Part shown: piece after piece, positions 50,621-63,231 of the stretch
Position numbering within the stretch: position 1 is the stretch's first letter
Layout: the number at the start of each line of letters is the position of its first letter
NCBI RefSeq assembly: GCF_016808095.1
Contig: NC_068980.1
Location: 4,498,501-4,562,500, forward strand
Reading direction: 5' to 3'
Source: Vigna angularis
Taxonomy: Eukaryota > Streptophyta > Magnoliopsida > Fabales > Fabaceae
Length of the DNA: 64,000 nt
Made by a program: the position numbers and the translations under genes
The notes under the pieces: model-generated
The model's database searches: none
Seen by the model: the letters and a program-made list of their open reading frames with translations, nothing else
What the model was told of the DNA's origin: nothing

Positions 50621-50652
50621 ATTACTATTATTATTATTATTATTATTATTAC

Positions 50653-50695
<43 letters not shown>

Positions 50696-50696
50696 T
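50612..50696 (+). repeat. (ATT)n microsatellite, about 27 units
   Basis: Near-pure TTA/ATT triplets with two ACT interruptions; the isoleucine-only frame through it is an artefact. Confidence 0.96.
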
Positions 50697-53679
50697 GGTT
50701 GTCAGGACCACGAGACATAAAAAAAAGTTGTGAATTCTATTTCTTTCTCTTCATTCGAAGAATGGTTGTGCATTTTCATCATAGTTTTACTTCCCGGCCC
50801 GTCAGCACGAAATTTAGGAGTTTTGCTCCCCCAATTCCGAATATACACTAGCCCGGGTTCAAGCGTATTTGGTATTTTTGTATATGATACAAGATCTCAA
50901 TCGTTTTAGAATTTTTCATCGTGTCATTTACATAAACTTTCATCTTTCTACCAATATGTGAGAAGATTATGTCCATTAACCTTTAGTATGTTATACCAGC
51001 ATTTTTCATACAGAATGACAAAATTTCAGAGTAATAATTATTTCAGTCAATGATAAAGGTTGTTTTTGTCCTTGTTGGAATGACACATGGCTATTTGGTT
51101 TTATCTGGAACATGCATCAAACTTAGTACGCGATAGTTGGACAATACATCAGTCGATGGATGCTCAATAGTGGATATGAGTCCTTTGGATAAGGTTTGTT
51201 CAAATTGGTGAAAATTGTGTACATTCATTATTGGTCTCGATTTCTTAACAAGTATTACATTTGTCAACTAAGTGGTATACTTGATCTTCCATATGAACAC
51301 ATTTGTCAACCAAGTGCTATACTTGACCTCCTATTTGAAACTTGTTTCACGTAGTTTCTTTACCTTTACTTATGTGGCCATCTATCTTCCTTTTCTTAGA
51401 TATTACCCTAAGTATGTTTTATTGAATTACAATTTCTTCTCAACTCAATAAAATAAACTCATACTAAGGTCAAAGATTTAAAGATGATCAACAACTCTAT
51501 GTCCAAATAAATTATTTATTGATTATTTTATCTTAGGTTAAAAATTCGTAAGGATTTTTCAACCTCTTACAACTTCAACTAGTTCAATAACCATAAAGAT
51601 TAACATCAATGAAAATATAACGTTGTATATAAATATAATCAAAATACATAAGAGAGATTTGTGATTACATCTAACTCCAACAGAAAGAAGACTTACCTAC
51701 TCATAGACCTAAATAACATGAAATATATACAAAATGATGAAGAAGAAATGGAAGTGGAAGTCATGGATGAGTGCCTTGGTGTTCTATGACTTTTCTTGTG
51801 TTTAGCCCCTTCATATATGATATTTCAATAAAAAAAAGAGAATATTTCATTAGTTACTCGCTAAATTTGAACTTGGATTTGTTGGATGAGGTTTATAAGT
51901 AATATTATCATGCTCCCTACATACAAATCTTACTTGGTTAGAAGTAACTTTCATTGCCCTTTGGCTTATGGTTTGGTTGGCAAAGAGACGACGGGCTAAG
52001 CATGAAATGAACTCTAGCTAAGCAAGGAATCATTCTGACTAAGTAAGGGATTATGCTAATTTGGCTAACTTTACTTCTTTTGTACTCCTGACTTTTTCAT
52101 CATCACTGAATTCTACTAAATGAGTTTTCAAAAGTTAGATATATCAATTAAATAATATATTTGATCTCTTTTCCTATAATTATAAAAATTAAAAAAATCT
52201 ATGAAAATCATCTTAAAGTATTAAAAAAATGAAATTAGTAATTATTATGCTTAATAAATTTAAATAAAAAAATAATTCTTACATATAATGATTCATGTTT
52301 ATTTCACTTTACATTCATCTTATTATACTTTCGAACGTGAAATTAAAAAATATATATCATATTTTAACAGACAAGAATAAAAGGAAAAATACACATAATT
52401 TTGTTCAGATGGTCATTAGATGAATAACTATTAGTTCTGACCATGTATACGTTTTAATTTATGTTCATCATTTCCTTACCAATTTGCACATAATCCATAA
52501 AAAAAAACTACACTCAGTAGAAATCAGACTCAATACACCTCACACAAAATTATAACTTAGGTAAGTGATATATAGATTCAATATTATATCATGAATCTTA
52601 AATCAATCACATGTAAGAAAGAACTTTTCTTTTGTGGTAAAAACAAAATGTTGTTGGTTTATATTTATTAGTTGTATCTTGGACGTGTAAAAGGTGTTTT
52701 CTTTTCTTAATTCTCTTTCTTTGCTCACATGATTGATATTTTGCTTCTTTCAGTTACTCCATTAATGCTGCAACTTTGGTGGTGACTGCTACCATACGTT
52801 TTTTTTCCTTTATAAAATGAACCTTGTAAAAATACGTAATCATAATTATTAATTAAAAATTACTGCTCTAATCTCACCATTAACGACAAGTGTTTCAAGA
52901 ACATTTGAATTATACATATTAATATTCTAATAAAAACATCTAAAAACTCTTAATTTCCTAATGATATTTGTTTGGATTATTCGAGAAGCAGAGAATTTGA
53001 TTAAATTTTTTAATTAATGATGGTAATTACGTGGTGAAGAAGGTGATGGAACTAAATTTGGGTATGAGGAATACTAATTAAAAAGGTCTTTTTCCAAAAG
53101 AAAGAAAAGAGTGGCATGAGATGTGAAGCATCATACCTTGTTCCTTCACTGTCATCTTCTCTAAATCAATTAGGTCGGTCACTATGGCCTTTCGTTTCTC
53201 CAACCTCTATTTCATTTTAATTCACACAAATATTTTAAACAAGTTATAAATTTAAGTTTATCATCTCATAACATAAAATTTTAATTCAATCTTTTAATTT
53301 CTTAATCTCACATCATTATTAAGATTTTATTATAACTTTTATTCAATATCATAATAGTACTTTTTATTTCTATATTTGTAACAATAATTCAATATTTTTT
53401 ATTATTATTTTAGACTTAAATGTGATTTTCATATTTCTTTTAAAATTCAATGTGATACTTCTGTTATATTAACATTAACATCATTATTCATATTTTACTC
53501 ATAGGATTAAACAATAAATATGTAAAATAAATAAATGAATGATTGTGTCACTGAATGTTAGGTCATTATATTCTAAACGACCGTTACGGATGTATATATT
53601 AAACTCTATGCTTTGACATACCATATTATAATTATACTTATAATAAGATTTAATACAATTATCAGTTTTAAAGTTTTGG

Positions 53680-53945
53680 ATTGAATATGTTTTTAATTTT
53701 TTAACTTTTACACAAAATTAGAATTAGTTTGTTTTTAAAATTATATAGATTTAGTTATTTTAACCAAATTTTTTATTTAATATTTTATACGTGTTTCTAA
53801 GTTGACATTAAAATAAAAATATTCCAACCTTATAAATAATTCAAATATTTTTTAAATTAATAACTAAATTAAATTAAAATTTGGAAGAACAATTATTTTT
53901 AATTTTCATTAAAAGATAAAGAAATAAATATATTTAACTCTAAAT
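53680..53945. mobile_element. Second MITE-like element of the 8.0-8.4 kb type
   Basis: GAATATGTTTTTAATTTTTT on the left pairs loosely with AATAAATATATTTAACTC on the right, with an internal ATACGTGTTTCTAAGTTGAC phrase comparable to ACACGTTTTAACTTACG in the 8 kb copy. Degenerate. Confidence 0.4.
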
Positions 53946-55244
53946 TTATTATAATAGAGTTTATGACGTAAATAATGATCTAATATGAGAATTATTGGGA
54001 ATGTTGGGTGTAGTCTATAAGAGGCAATGAAAGTTGTAGTTGTTGCCTATAATAACTAAAGTGACAATAGCAGTGGGAGAAAGTTAAGGGTATTATTCAT
54101 TTCTTTTATTTTGATTGCTTCAAAACCACAAGTATTCCTAGGAAAACCACAACTCAACAATAATTATTTATGTCAAGTTCCCTCTTTTATAAGTTACTTT
54201 TAATTCAATACATACAAACAATTAAACATTAACCTTATTGTAAAATTATTTATATTATTATGTACCAAATTAAAATATACTGACTATTGTGATATTTATA
54301 AATGGTTTTTACTTTAAAACAATAGTATAGAATTAATTTACTAGAAATGATTTTTCAGAAAAAGCGTTATTAATTTGATAGCATTTAAACCTTTTTTAGA
54401 ATGTATTATATTATGTTTTAGCTCGTCAGTAAAATTTATAATATTGAGATGTTACTCTTTTATGTTATGATAAGTTATTGTAAATTATGATAAATAAGTA
54501 ACTCAACACCGTAAGAAAATACCTAATCAATTTATAAATTAAATATTATAGGTATTTACAATAGTTTTGAGGTTTGTGAATTGAAAAAAGTCTCAAATAT
54601 TAGCTATCAAAGAAAACAGTGTTTAATTTGTTCTTTTGATGATACTAGAAATCAATTTAGTGGCTAATTTACAAAAATAAATTATAATTTTTTATTTATG
54701 ATAGAGATTGCTTTATATATCAATAATTTTTAATTTATAAATTGTTATCTGGTCACTGTAACAATTGATTATTGTTTGGTTTTGGAATTGGTTGTTATTT
54801 AATGATTTTATCATAAGGAAACTTTTTATTAATAGTACACTTTATTTTAACTAATAAACAACATTACATTTTGATTGCATCAATATTATTATGCATATAC
54901 TCATCAAATTATATTGCAAACTTTAGAGTGAAATTTAAGGATAAAAAAAGCATATATCATGATGTATATGTAAGAGTGTCATTTAATATTATTATTTTAA
55001 TATATTGATTTGAAACTTGTCATAGTTTATTACCTTATATAAGACACTGTAAATCAAACTCATAAATAAGAAAAAAATATAAGGAATAAACAAATTAAAG
55101 TTAGTTAATACGACTTATGTGGATAGACTTATTATAAGTTGAATAAAAAATTATGGATTAAATAGATTGATTCATTTATCCATCGCAACTTTGATGCAAG
55201 TAACACAGAAAATAAATGTAAGGTTACAATGAACGTATAATTAA

Positions 55245-55345
55245 TTATTGTTAGAAGTAGATTTTAAGTCTAACTTAACCCCACAAAATCGGGATGTGAG
55301 GCTTTCAACAATTGTAAATAGACTATGAGACGTTCGTGAAAGAGA
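55245..55345. repeat. LTR-like scrap
   Basis: AGTCTAACTTAACCCCACAAAATCGGG ATGTGAGG wording, of the same style as 3300-3480 and 41950-42200. Only the pattern supports it. Confidence 0.35.
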
Positions 55346-56555
55346 TTAGAGAAAAAGTAAGAGAAGAGACAAAGATAACTATACCCATAAAATCAAATAT
55401 AAAGAATCTAAATGAAAGTTTATGCATTTTATTTTAAAATTATAAATTAACTTTTTTTTTAGAAGACAAGTAGATTGCAAATCAACTTACGCTAGTTCAT
55501 ATCAAACTTTTATAATCAACAAAATAATTAACTTTTCAATATGACCTAATGCAAACACGTAATAAAATAGGTTGCATGAGTTATTACAATTCATTGTTGA
55601 ACGTCTAAAAGGTATATATATATTACTTTTCTCTTGTTTAAAATAAAACATGTATCCATCAAACAAGAAAAAATACATTTAATTAAAAATTGGTAACCAT
55701 TCGATTATTGGTTATTCGTTTAAAAATTGATTAAAAAAATACAAAAATTGAATTTTCAAAATCTATATAAATTAAAACAGAAAAATAACTTAAAAAAAAT
55801 TAAAATACCACATAATGTATATAATTAAATCAAAGAAGTGTTGGTGTATCTCATTGATGCAAATCTATTTGAGGGTTTTTTTTGGGAATATTTGAGATTA
55901 TAATTTTCTATTGAGACCGCATTTATGGGGAAAGAGTAGTATGAAATAAGAGTGTCAAAGCTCATCTCATTTTCATGGCAGAAGAAAGCTCTAGAATCAT
56001 TAAATACAATTATTGTTAATTTATTTCAAAGTTTTTGTCCTCTTCTCCACAGTACCAATTCTGTTCATTACCATCCACATCAATTAATAATAGTTTTGAA
56101 ATTTGTTTATTTTACAACTGTTTTAGTTTAAAATGTTTATTATTTTATTATTAGGTTTTAATTTTTGAATGAAAAATCTCAAGCGAGTTTTTTTTTTTTT
56201 TAATTAAATTTTAATTTTTAAAAAATTGATTTAGTTAGGTTATCTTTATTAATATTGCATCAACAGTAATAAAGATACGTAATTTGTTGGTTCGTAATTT
56301 TTTTTTCTAACGAAAGATTGTTCATGTGTTAGGTTTAGGATGTACCACATAATATTGGTAACAGTAGTGTCACATTTAATTGTTATATTTATATTTTTAT
56401 TTAATTCACTCTTATAAATTAAATTTTTCACATAAATATTATAGTAATATTTTCATTTATTTAAATTTTTATTTTAATATATATTTATATGTAGATATAT
56501 TAAAAAACATTTAGTCAAATCATACTTTATTTTTAACAATAATAAACATATATTA

Positions 56556-58913
56556 TGTCAGAACCGTTAAAATTCAGTGTGAGTGAAAGCTAGGTGTTAA
56601 TGAAAATCAAAAAGTGGAAGACAAGTGTAGGCAGCAGAGTGATCGATCGGTTTTTGACAGTAGTATAAAAATCAAACTTTAAAATTTCATGCCATTTTTC
56701 TGCATGCACCATTCTCTTCAACCTTCACAATTCTTCATGTTCTCCTCTTTCTCTCTACAATCTTCTTCTTCTCTCTACAAAATCTTACCTTTTTCTTCTT
56801 CTGATCATCATTCAGGCATCGCCTAAGTCTTCCTGGTGTTAAGGGTTTCAATTTGCACTGATCAAGTTGTTGGTTTGAACTGGTAAGTTCATTCTTCTCT
56901 TAGCACGGTTGTTTTCTGTCACATGCAAACCAAGATTCAGGATGCATGAGATTATCATCTTCTTCTATGAAATTCTGATAGCAGTTCTGGTTTTTTATTT
57001 GGTTTAGTTTCGTAAACCAAAAAACTCTAAGTGTATAAGATTAGTAGTGGTGAACCAGATACTGCAATCGTGAGCGTTCGGCTGAGTTTAGAGGTAAGGG
57101 AAGCTTGTAATTTAATTATAATTCTCTGTTTTGAATGTTGGCATGTATGTTTGATGTTTTGTTTAGTTATTTGGCTTATATGAATTATCAATGTTGTTGT
57201 ATGATTGTCTGTATGTGAGTGATGGATATACATGGTGCAAACTGGGTATGAATAGGATCTGAGTTTCAATATGCAGCATTCTGCGTGATTCTGTAATTGT
57301 CACCGAGAGTCATTCGTGACCGTTCGGTTTCCATTGGGCATTCGGTCTGGACTGGATTCTCCTTCTGTAGAGAATTTCAGTTAATGACCGATCGATTTTC
57401 TATTATTATACTTGTATATAAGCGTTCGGTATATGTATAGTTTCCTATTTATACTTCGCAATCAGCTTAGTTAAGGTATTCAATAATACTTAAAATTTTT
57501 TAAATATTATACTTATCCTCTGTTGAAATAAGTTATATGTAATTGTAATTAGAATATATTTCTTCATTGTATAAGTTCAGTAGTGCTCGGTCTTGAATCA
57601 AGCGCTCGGTCTCGTCATAATCCTCAATTATGTACTTATATTTGAAACTAGGAGTGTTAGGCCCAACTCAGTAGTGTTCAGTTAAAGTTTGTAGTGTTAG
57701 GTTTAAGTTCTTAGGTTTAGGTTAAAAGCTTTCATGATTTTTGGTTAAGTCTAATTATATGTATTTCGTACATTCTTGGAGTTCTGTCTAGTAAAGATCA
57801 TTCGGTCATAACTGTTGAGTATCGAGTAAACGTTCTGTATTACCATAAGTGTTCGGCTTATGATGAATCTTACCTAGTATGGACCGTTCGGTCCTATTCT
57901 GTGGATTAGTGAAAGATCGCTCGGTCTTACACTAAGCGTTCGGTTATGTTAGTCTAAAAAGTATTCTCTTGTTCGGTCTTGCTTCTAAGATGAAGGTTAT
58001 TTCTTTCAGTTTTGTTCTAAGATGGGATCTTGTTTTCTGGGTTCGGTTTGAATGTATTGATAATGAAGTATGATGGTATTTAAAATGTGATATGAATGGA
58101 ATAGTATGAATATGAAGGAGTATTCCAGGGAGGAATATTTCAGGATGGATTATTGAATGGTAAAGTATGAATGTGGTTATGCTTAGCTGGCGTTTATCCT
58201 AATATTCTGTGATTACTCATTCTCAAGTAGAGAGGAGTAAATCATGTGTGAGAATGGCAGGAGGTCCTAGTCCACAAGGTGAACTTGGGCGAGGTATAAC
58301 TGACTAACATCGGGTGGCAGCTGTTGAGGGCATCTCAGCTACTGCATCACTCGGGTGCAAAAACGTCGTAGCTACACAGAATTCATGCAGCCCGAACAGT
58401 CATAGTAAAGTGGTCGGTTATTGCATGTATTGCTATATGGTTATGGTTGGAAATGTATGATTGGTTGTTGCATGATTGACCTATTGATTTATGTCAGATT
58501 TATGTGAATTATATGTTTTACTGAATTAATTAAATTACATAAGCTTACCCTACTTTCCTGTCTTGTCTTGTTGTCCGTCCAGTTATTCTTCCTGTTGCAA
58601 TGATTATTTTGTGGATGTGAGCAGAAGGGGACGAGTGTTTGCTGGAAGAGGCTTTGGAAGAAGTGGAAGTTAAAGCTGAACCTTAATACCGTTCGGTCGT
58701 TAGAACTAGTTTTATTTTTTATAACTGTTCGGTGTAAGCATAGTTTTGGAATCGTTCGGTCTAGTCCTTCGTTTTGTAAAATTTAAATTATGGAGTATTA
58801 TTGTAAGGCCGTTCGGCCATAAACGTACCCTCTTTCTCTCAGAAGTGAATTGTACTATTGTTAAGTGTGAGTATTCTATGATATGATTTTAAGCTATATT
58901 TTTGGGATGTTAA
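56556..58913 (+). mobile_element. Solo LTR D, Ty3/gypsy-like (2,358 bp)
   Basis: Begins TGTCAGAACCG and ends GGGATGTTAA; compared with copy A's GGGATGTTACA this lacks one C. With that reading the flanks are an exact 5-bp duplication, TATTA, at 56551-56555 and 58914-58918. A TATA-like AGTATAAAAATC is at about 56662, followed by a CT-rich leader and a donor-like CTGGTAAGTTC (about 56880). The conserved block (GTAGAGAGGAGTAAATC, AGGAGGTCCTAGTC) is at about 58225-58280. It carries about 20 GTTCGGT-type motifs. There is no internal coding region, so it is a solo LTR. Confidence 0.78.
57070..58830 (+). repeat. About 20 dispersed CGTTCGGTC-type motifs inside LTR D
   Basis: Examples: GACCGTTCGGTTTCC (57319), AGCGTTCGGTATATG (57421), AGCGCTCGGTCTCG (57601), GACCGTTCGGTCC (57883), GATCGCTCGGTC (57915), ACCGTTCGGTCG (58688), GCCGTTCGGCC (58808). 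Several form a GACCG-TT-CGGTC mini-hairpin. Spacing is irregular, so this is not a simple tandem repeat. Confidence 0.85.
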
Positions 58914-58918
58914 TATTA

Positions 58919-60360
58919 AGTTATAACAATAATAATAATAATTAAATATATTTTTATTTTTTTTTATTGTATATTTTTTCTTTCAATTATATAATAAAAT
59001 GGATTTTGAAATTTAATATTTTAAAGAGTAAGAACTGTTACATTATTAATTCATAATTTTTATAAGATTACAAAATAATTTATTTGAATGAAATCTAATA
59101 AGTATATAATAAAAATATTAATATAATATTTATAAAAATAATAAATTTGGTTTTAATTTAAAATAATTCTATTTTAAGAAAAATGTAAGATTAAATTAAA
59201 TGAAAAAATATTAAAATTAAATTGAATATAATTTAATTACACGTAACACGTACTATAAACACGTGATTAAATTTAAAAAAATAAATAAAAGAAAATATTT
59301 TTTTTTAAATTACAAATTAACACGTGAAAAATGTATTTAATATTATTGGTATAATATTAACAAAATATTTGAATTAAGACTTAACTAAAAAACATAAAGA
59401 AACTTACTTGAAATTTTTTAACAAAAATTGAGATAAAAAAATGAATTAAAGCTTATTATTATGAATGTGATAGTTTTAGAAGTAGAGGAAGAAGATGAAT
59501 CATCTTAAACCTAAAAGAGTTTGGTGATGATGTATATCTATACTAAGAGAAGATGGAGATTGGGTTTAATGATGTTTCCTTAATCTGTTTCAAGTAAAAA
59601 ACATGAAAAGTACTTTCCCCTTCTCAGAAAAGAACAAAGAGTGGCCAGAGTTTCTTACAGACAAAATTCACAGGAAATGCGTGAATGGAAAGAAATTAGG
59701 TTAATAATCCCCAAAACAACCTCAAATGGCTACCCTCTTCACCGCCCTTCCTCCTCATCCCACGTCTCAACCTTCACTGCTACACGTAGTACATTGACTG
59801 ATAGGTTATAAAGTAATTAAATAAAAATACGATTTTTAAAAAAATAAAACTGATTTTAAGGTTATGAAAAAATTATGTTAATTAGATATTCTGATGGCAT
59901 GGATGATGGGTATAAAAGTGTAGAAATACTGGTACGTGAATAATGCAAATGGTGAGAGCGTAGTGGAGAAAAAAGAAGTGTGTGTGGGTGAGTGAGAGCG
60001 GGACATACTCCTACTTTGTTCATAAATGTTTCGATTTTCTCTGTAACCCCATTCAAGCATTTTTTTTTCCATTCTGAATTTACGAACAGGCGCACTAAGC
60101 AATGACAAAGTGATAGTACTACTACTACTAATAGTAGTATTGTATTCTGATTAGTTCCGACTTGTTGCTTTGCTTTGTCACCACGAAATGAGTGCTCAAC
60201 AAAAAGAAACGGAAAATCATGACACGCTTTCGTCCAATCCAACGGTTTCTCTTCCAATTCACATGCTACATACATACTATCTTTTGCCTTTAACTGCTTC
60301 TTCCCTTGTATTTTAGGAGCACCCAACATTCAATTCAATTCCGTCTTCTTGTGTTTGTAG
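58919..60360. other. AT-rich spacer and RINGv gene promoter/leader
   Basis: 58.9-59.45 kb is AT-rich. From about 59.6 kb composition is more even and presumably includes the promoter. A TTTGTAG acceptor-like sequence ends at 60360, so a leader intron is possible. Short TACTAC / TAGTAG repeats at 60116-60139 form a small inverted pair. The minus frame at 59862-60329 has no motif. Confidence 0.45.
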
Positions 60361-60372
60361 GTGGGTGATACA

Positions 60373-63231
60373 ATGGGGGTAACCGGTGAAACCTCGCATG
60401 GAAACAATCACTGGAAGCCAGAGAAAATTCAGTTGGAAATACCGACCACAACATCGGAAGACTGTTGTCGGGATTTTGTTGGAATAAGGATGCCACTCAC
60501 GCCAAGTCCAACTCCTAGTCAGAAGAAAGTGAATTTTCTTGTGACTTCTCGCTCTGTGGATGCTCCCAGACCTTCTTCTTCTTCGGCTTCGAGAGGCAAA
60601 TCATCCATGAGAAACATCTTGCCGAGGTTTGGCTTCAAGAATCGTCAATCGCTTGATGTCGAAAAGGCTGTTACCGCAGCTTCGGAAGCTTCTTTTTCTG
60701 GCCATCAAGAAAAGTCCTCCATCGCTAGATCAGTGTCTCTCACCAAGATATTCACTCCTAAGATTAATAGAACGTCTTCGTTACCGATAGAAGAAATTGG
60801 ACGTGCAGACGTAGAATCTGCTCTGGCTGGAACTCTTGCTGCTTCTCCATACGTAAGATTTCATGCCTGTAGCAATTAAGTTTTAAAATCACAATTTAAT
60901 TAATTTCCATCTTGTCTTTTTTATGGCAGAATTTGACATAACGATTTCATTATTTGCTATATTTCTTCTACTGAAATTAAAATTAGTGTTGAGTGGAGAC
61001 TTATAATAATCAGGGTAATTTTTTTTTAGATTTAAACTGTATGAACAGAAAAATAGGAACGATGAACACCGAATTTTTAAACGATTATATTTACTTCTAC
61101 TCTTTTTTTTTTGTCAATAGCTCGGTGCTTCTTCCTTTTCTCCGCTTTTTCTGATAAATTACTATTATGCTAGGTTAATTTTTGCAGAACATGTAGGTAA
61201 ATTTTTTAGTTTATAATGAAAAATTGATGAAACTCCACTGTTAACCATTTTGACTGGGACATGGTGTACCGAGTAATCATTTCCCTTCTTTTTCTTCTGT
61301 CACTTATTTCTGGTATGAAATTGTGGCCGAGTGATACATCACATAAATGTGCTTTAATCTGTGTGGTCCTTTAGCAGGGAAGAGAGACGCAGGGGATGAT
61401 AGCTCGTTCTCGTTCAGTGCCTGTCAATGGCAAAGAAAAAGGCATAAGGAGAATGGATTCAGTTTTCCGCATCATTCCTTCCACTCCTCGCGTACATGAA
61501 GTCAATCAATCAACAAAGGATTCTGGTATATTGTTCTTTTTAACATAAACAATTTTGATATAAAAAAATTTACATTTCATATAAAATTATTTTCCTTTTT
61601 TTCAATTCCTCTAAGTTTCATTTCTAAATCTAGAACAAACTGTTTCCAAACCTACATGCACTTGGTAACTTGAATGTCTTTCTTGGCTTAGACAATGGTG
61701 GTGGTGAAGATATCGGTCAAGAGGAAGCGGTGTGCAGAATTTGTCTGGTTGATCTATGTGAAGGAGGTGAGACATTAAAGATGGAATGCAGCTGCAAAGG
61801 TGAACTGGCTCTGGCTCACCAAGAATGTGCTGTTAAATGGTTTAGTATCAAGGGTAACAAGACCTGTGATGTGTGCAAGGAGGAAGTTCGGAACCTCCCT
61901 GTCACTCTCTTACGGATCCGAAGTGTTCAAACCCAGAATACTGGAGTAAGGTCCGAGCAGGGAGATGATTACAGGCATGTCTTCCTATTTTCTTATATAA
62001 ACACTGGTTACCACAAGTGAGTCATGCAAGCACGTTTCAATTGTGAGCTAAATGGATACCAATACAATAGAATGTTATGGCAAACCTGTTTATAGAATCA
62101 TACTATATATGTTGAAATAATGAACTTGGATGCCATCTCAAAACTTTTCATAGGGTTTGGACATCCAGTGATGACTTTGTGCATGAATAATCTATTTTAC
62201 AGTTTTACTTTCATACGATTAAATTCAGATCCCGGACTTGTGTCTTAGTTGTAGGCTCGTTCCTAGCAATCTCTAGTTCAAATTGCAACTTTCGTGCTCA
62301 AGAAGCTTTTAGAATATTATTTTGCAATCAATATTTTCCTTGGGGTTCTGCAGCCAATACTGTGTTCAGTCTTAAAAGTTACCGATGGAATAGAATGTTC
62401 TTCTTGTTGTGTCTTTCTTGGTACTATAAATTACTGTTACACAGAACAATTCTTAATTTGTCTGTTCAATTCGACAGGGTTTGGCAGGAACTCCCAGTGC
62501 TCGTTATTGTCAGCATGCTTGCCTACTTTTGTTTCCTTGAGCAGCTGTTGGTAAGAATAGAAGTCCTACCATATGATTCAACACTATCAAAGTTATACAT
62601 TATAGTCTTAAGGTATTGAACTTCTGCAGGTTGGAAAAATGGGAACCAGGGCAATTTTCGTCTCTCTTCCATTTTCATGTGTACTAGGCCTACTCTCCTC
62701 CGTAACATCAACGACCATGGGTAGGTTCACAAAACATACTTGACAAACATTGTCAAGATACTCGTCTGTGAAATTCATCACTGTCGTCCTAGTTTATTTT
62801 CAGAATATTGCGTGGTTTGGTTTCACCAACAGGCAAATCCTAACTTAAATTTTGTGTTCCAGTGAAGAGCAAGTTCATCTGGTTATATGCATCTGTCCAA
62901 TTTCTTTCGGTGGTCCTATTCGCTCATATATTTTACCCCTTGGTAAGATTTTGATACCTGCAAAATTGTTACTGCTAAATTTTCACAGTAAAAAAAGATT
63001 GGTGACATTATTTTGAGAAATAAATAGTTAAATGGATCATTGAGGGTTGGTTCAGATATTAATTTGATGTGTGAACTTCAGGTTGGTAAGCATGCGGTTT
63101 TGTCGATCCTTCTTGCTACATTTGCCGGGTTTGGTGTTGTGATGAGTGGAAGTTCAATTGTTTTGGAGATTAGTAGATGGAGAAGAAGATGGCAAACTTT
63201 ATCACAGCAGCAGCGTGGTTCTTCAGGATGA
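60373..63231 (+). CDS. RINGv (RING-CH) membrane E3 ubiquitin ligase, seven exons
   Basis: Exons 60373-60852, 61378-61525, 61692-61974, 62478-62550, 62630-62720, 62863-62942 and 63082-63231 give 434 residues. The start is the first ATG after an in-frame stop at 60358-60360. The N-terminal 210 residues are Ser/Thr/Pro-rich and probably disordered ([16 protein letters not shown]). The RINGv domain (about 223-272) has CRICL, CSCKG, HQEC and CDVC, the C4HC3 pattern of MARCH-type ligases. Exons 4-7 encode four hydrophobic segments ([69 protein letters not shown]) and a basic C-terminal end. So it is a multi-pass membrane ligase; the compartment and substrates are unknown. Intron 3 has a GC donor (ACAG|GCATGT) and exon 2 may start 3 bases earlier (TTAG|CAG|GGA). 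Confidence 0.93.

Larger units (their letters stand above)
50697..56550. other. AT-rich intergenic DNA with scattered repeat scraps
   Basis: A 41-bp period direct pair (ACATTTGTCAAC at about 51258 and 51299), a GGGCTAAGC / AGCTAAGCAAGG / GACTAAGTAAGGG phrase near 51990-52050, a MITE-like element at 53.7-53.95 kb and an LTR-like scrap near 55250-55340. No gene is supported. Confidence 0.55.

Noticed and set aside
50606..50851. Frame with a long poly-isoleucine run
   Set aside because: Read-through of the (ATT)n microsatellite.
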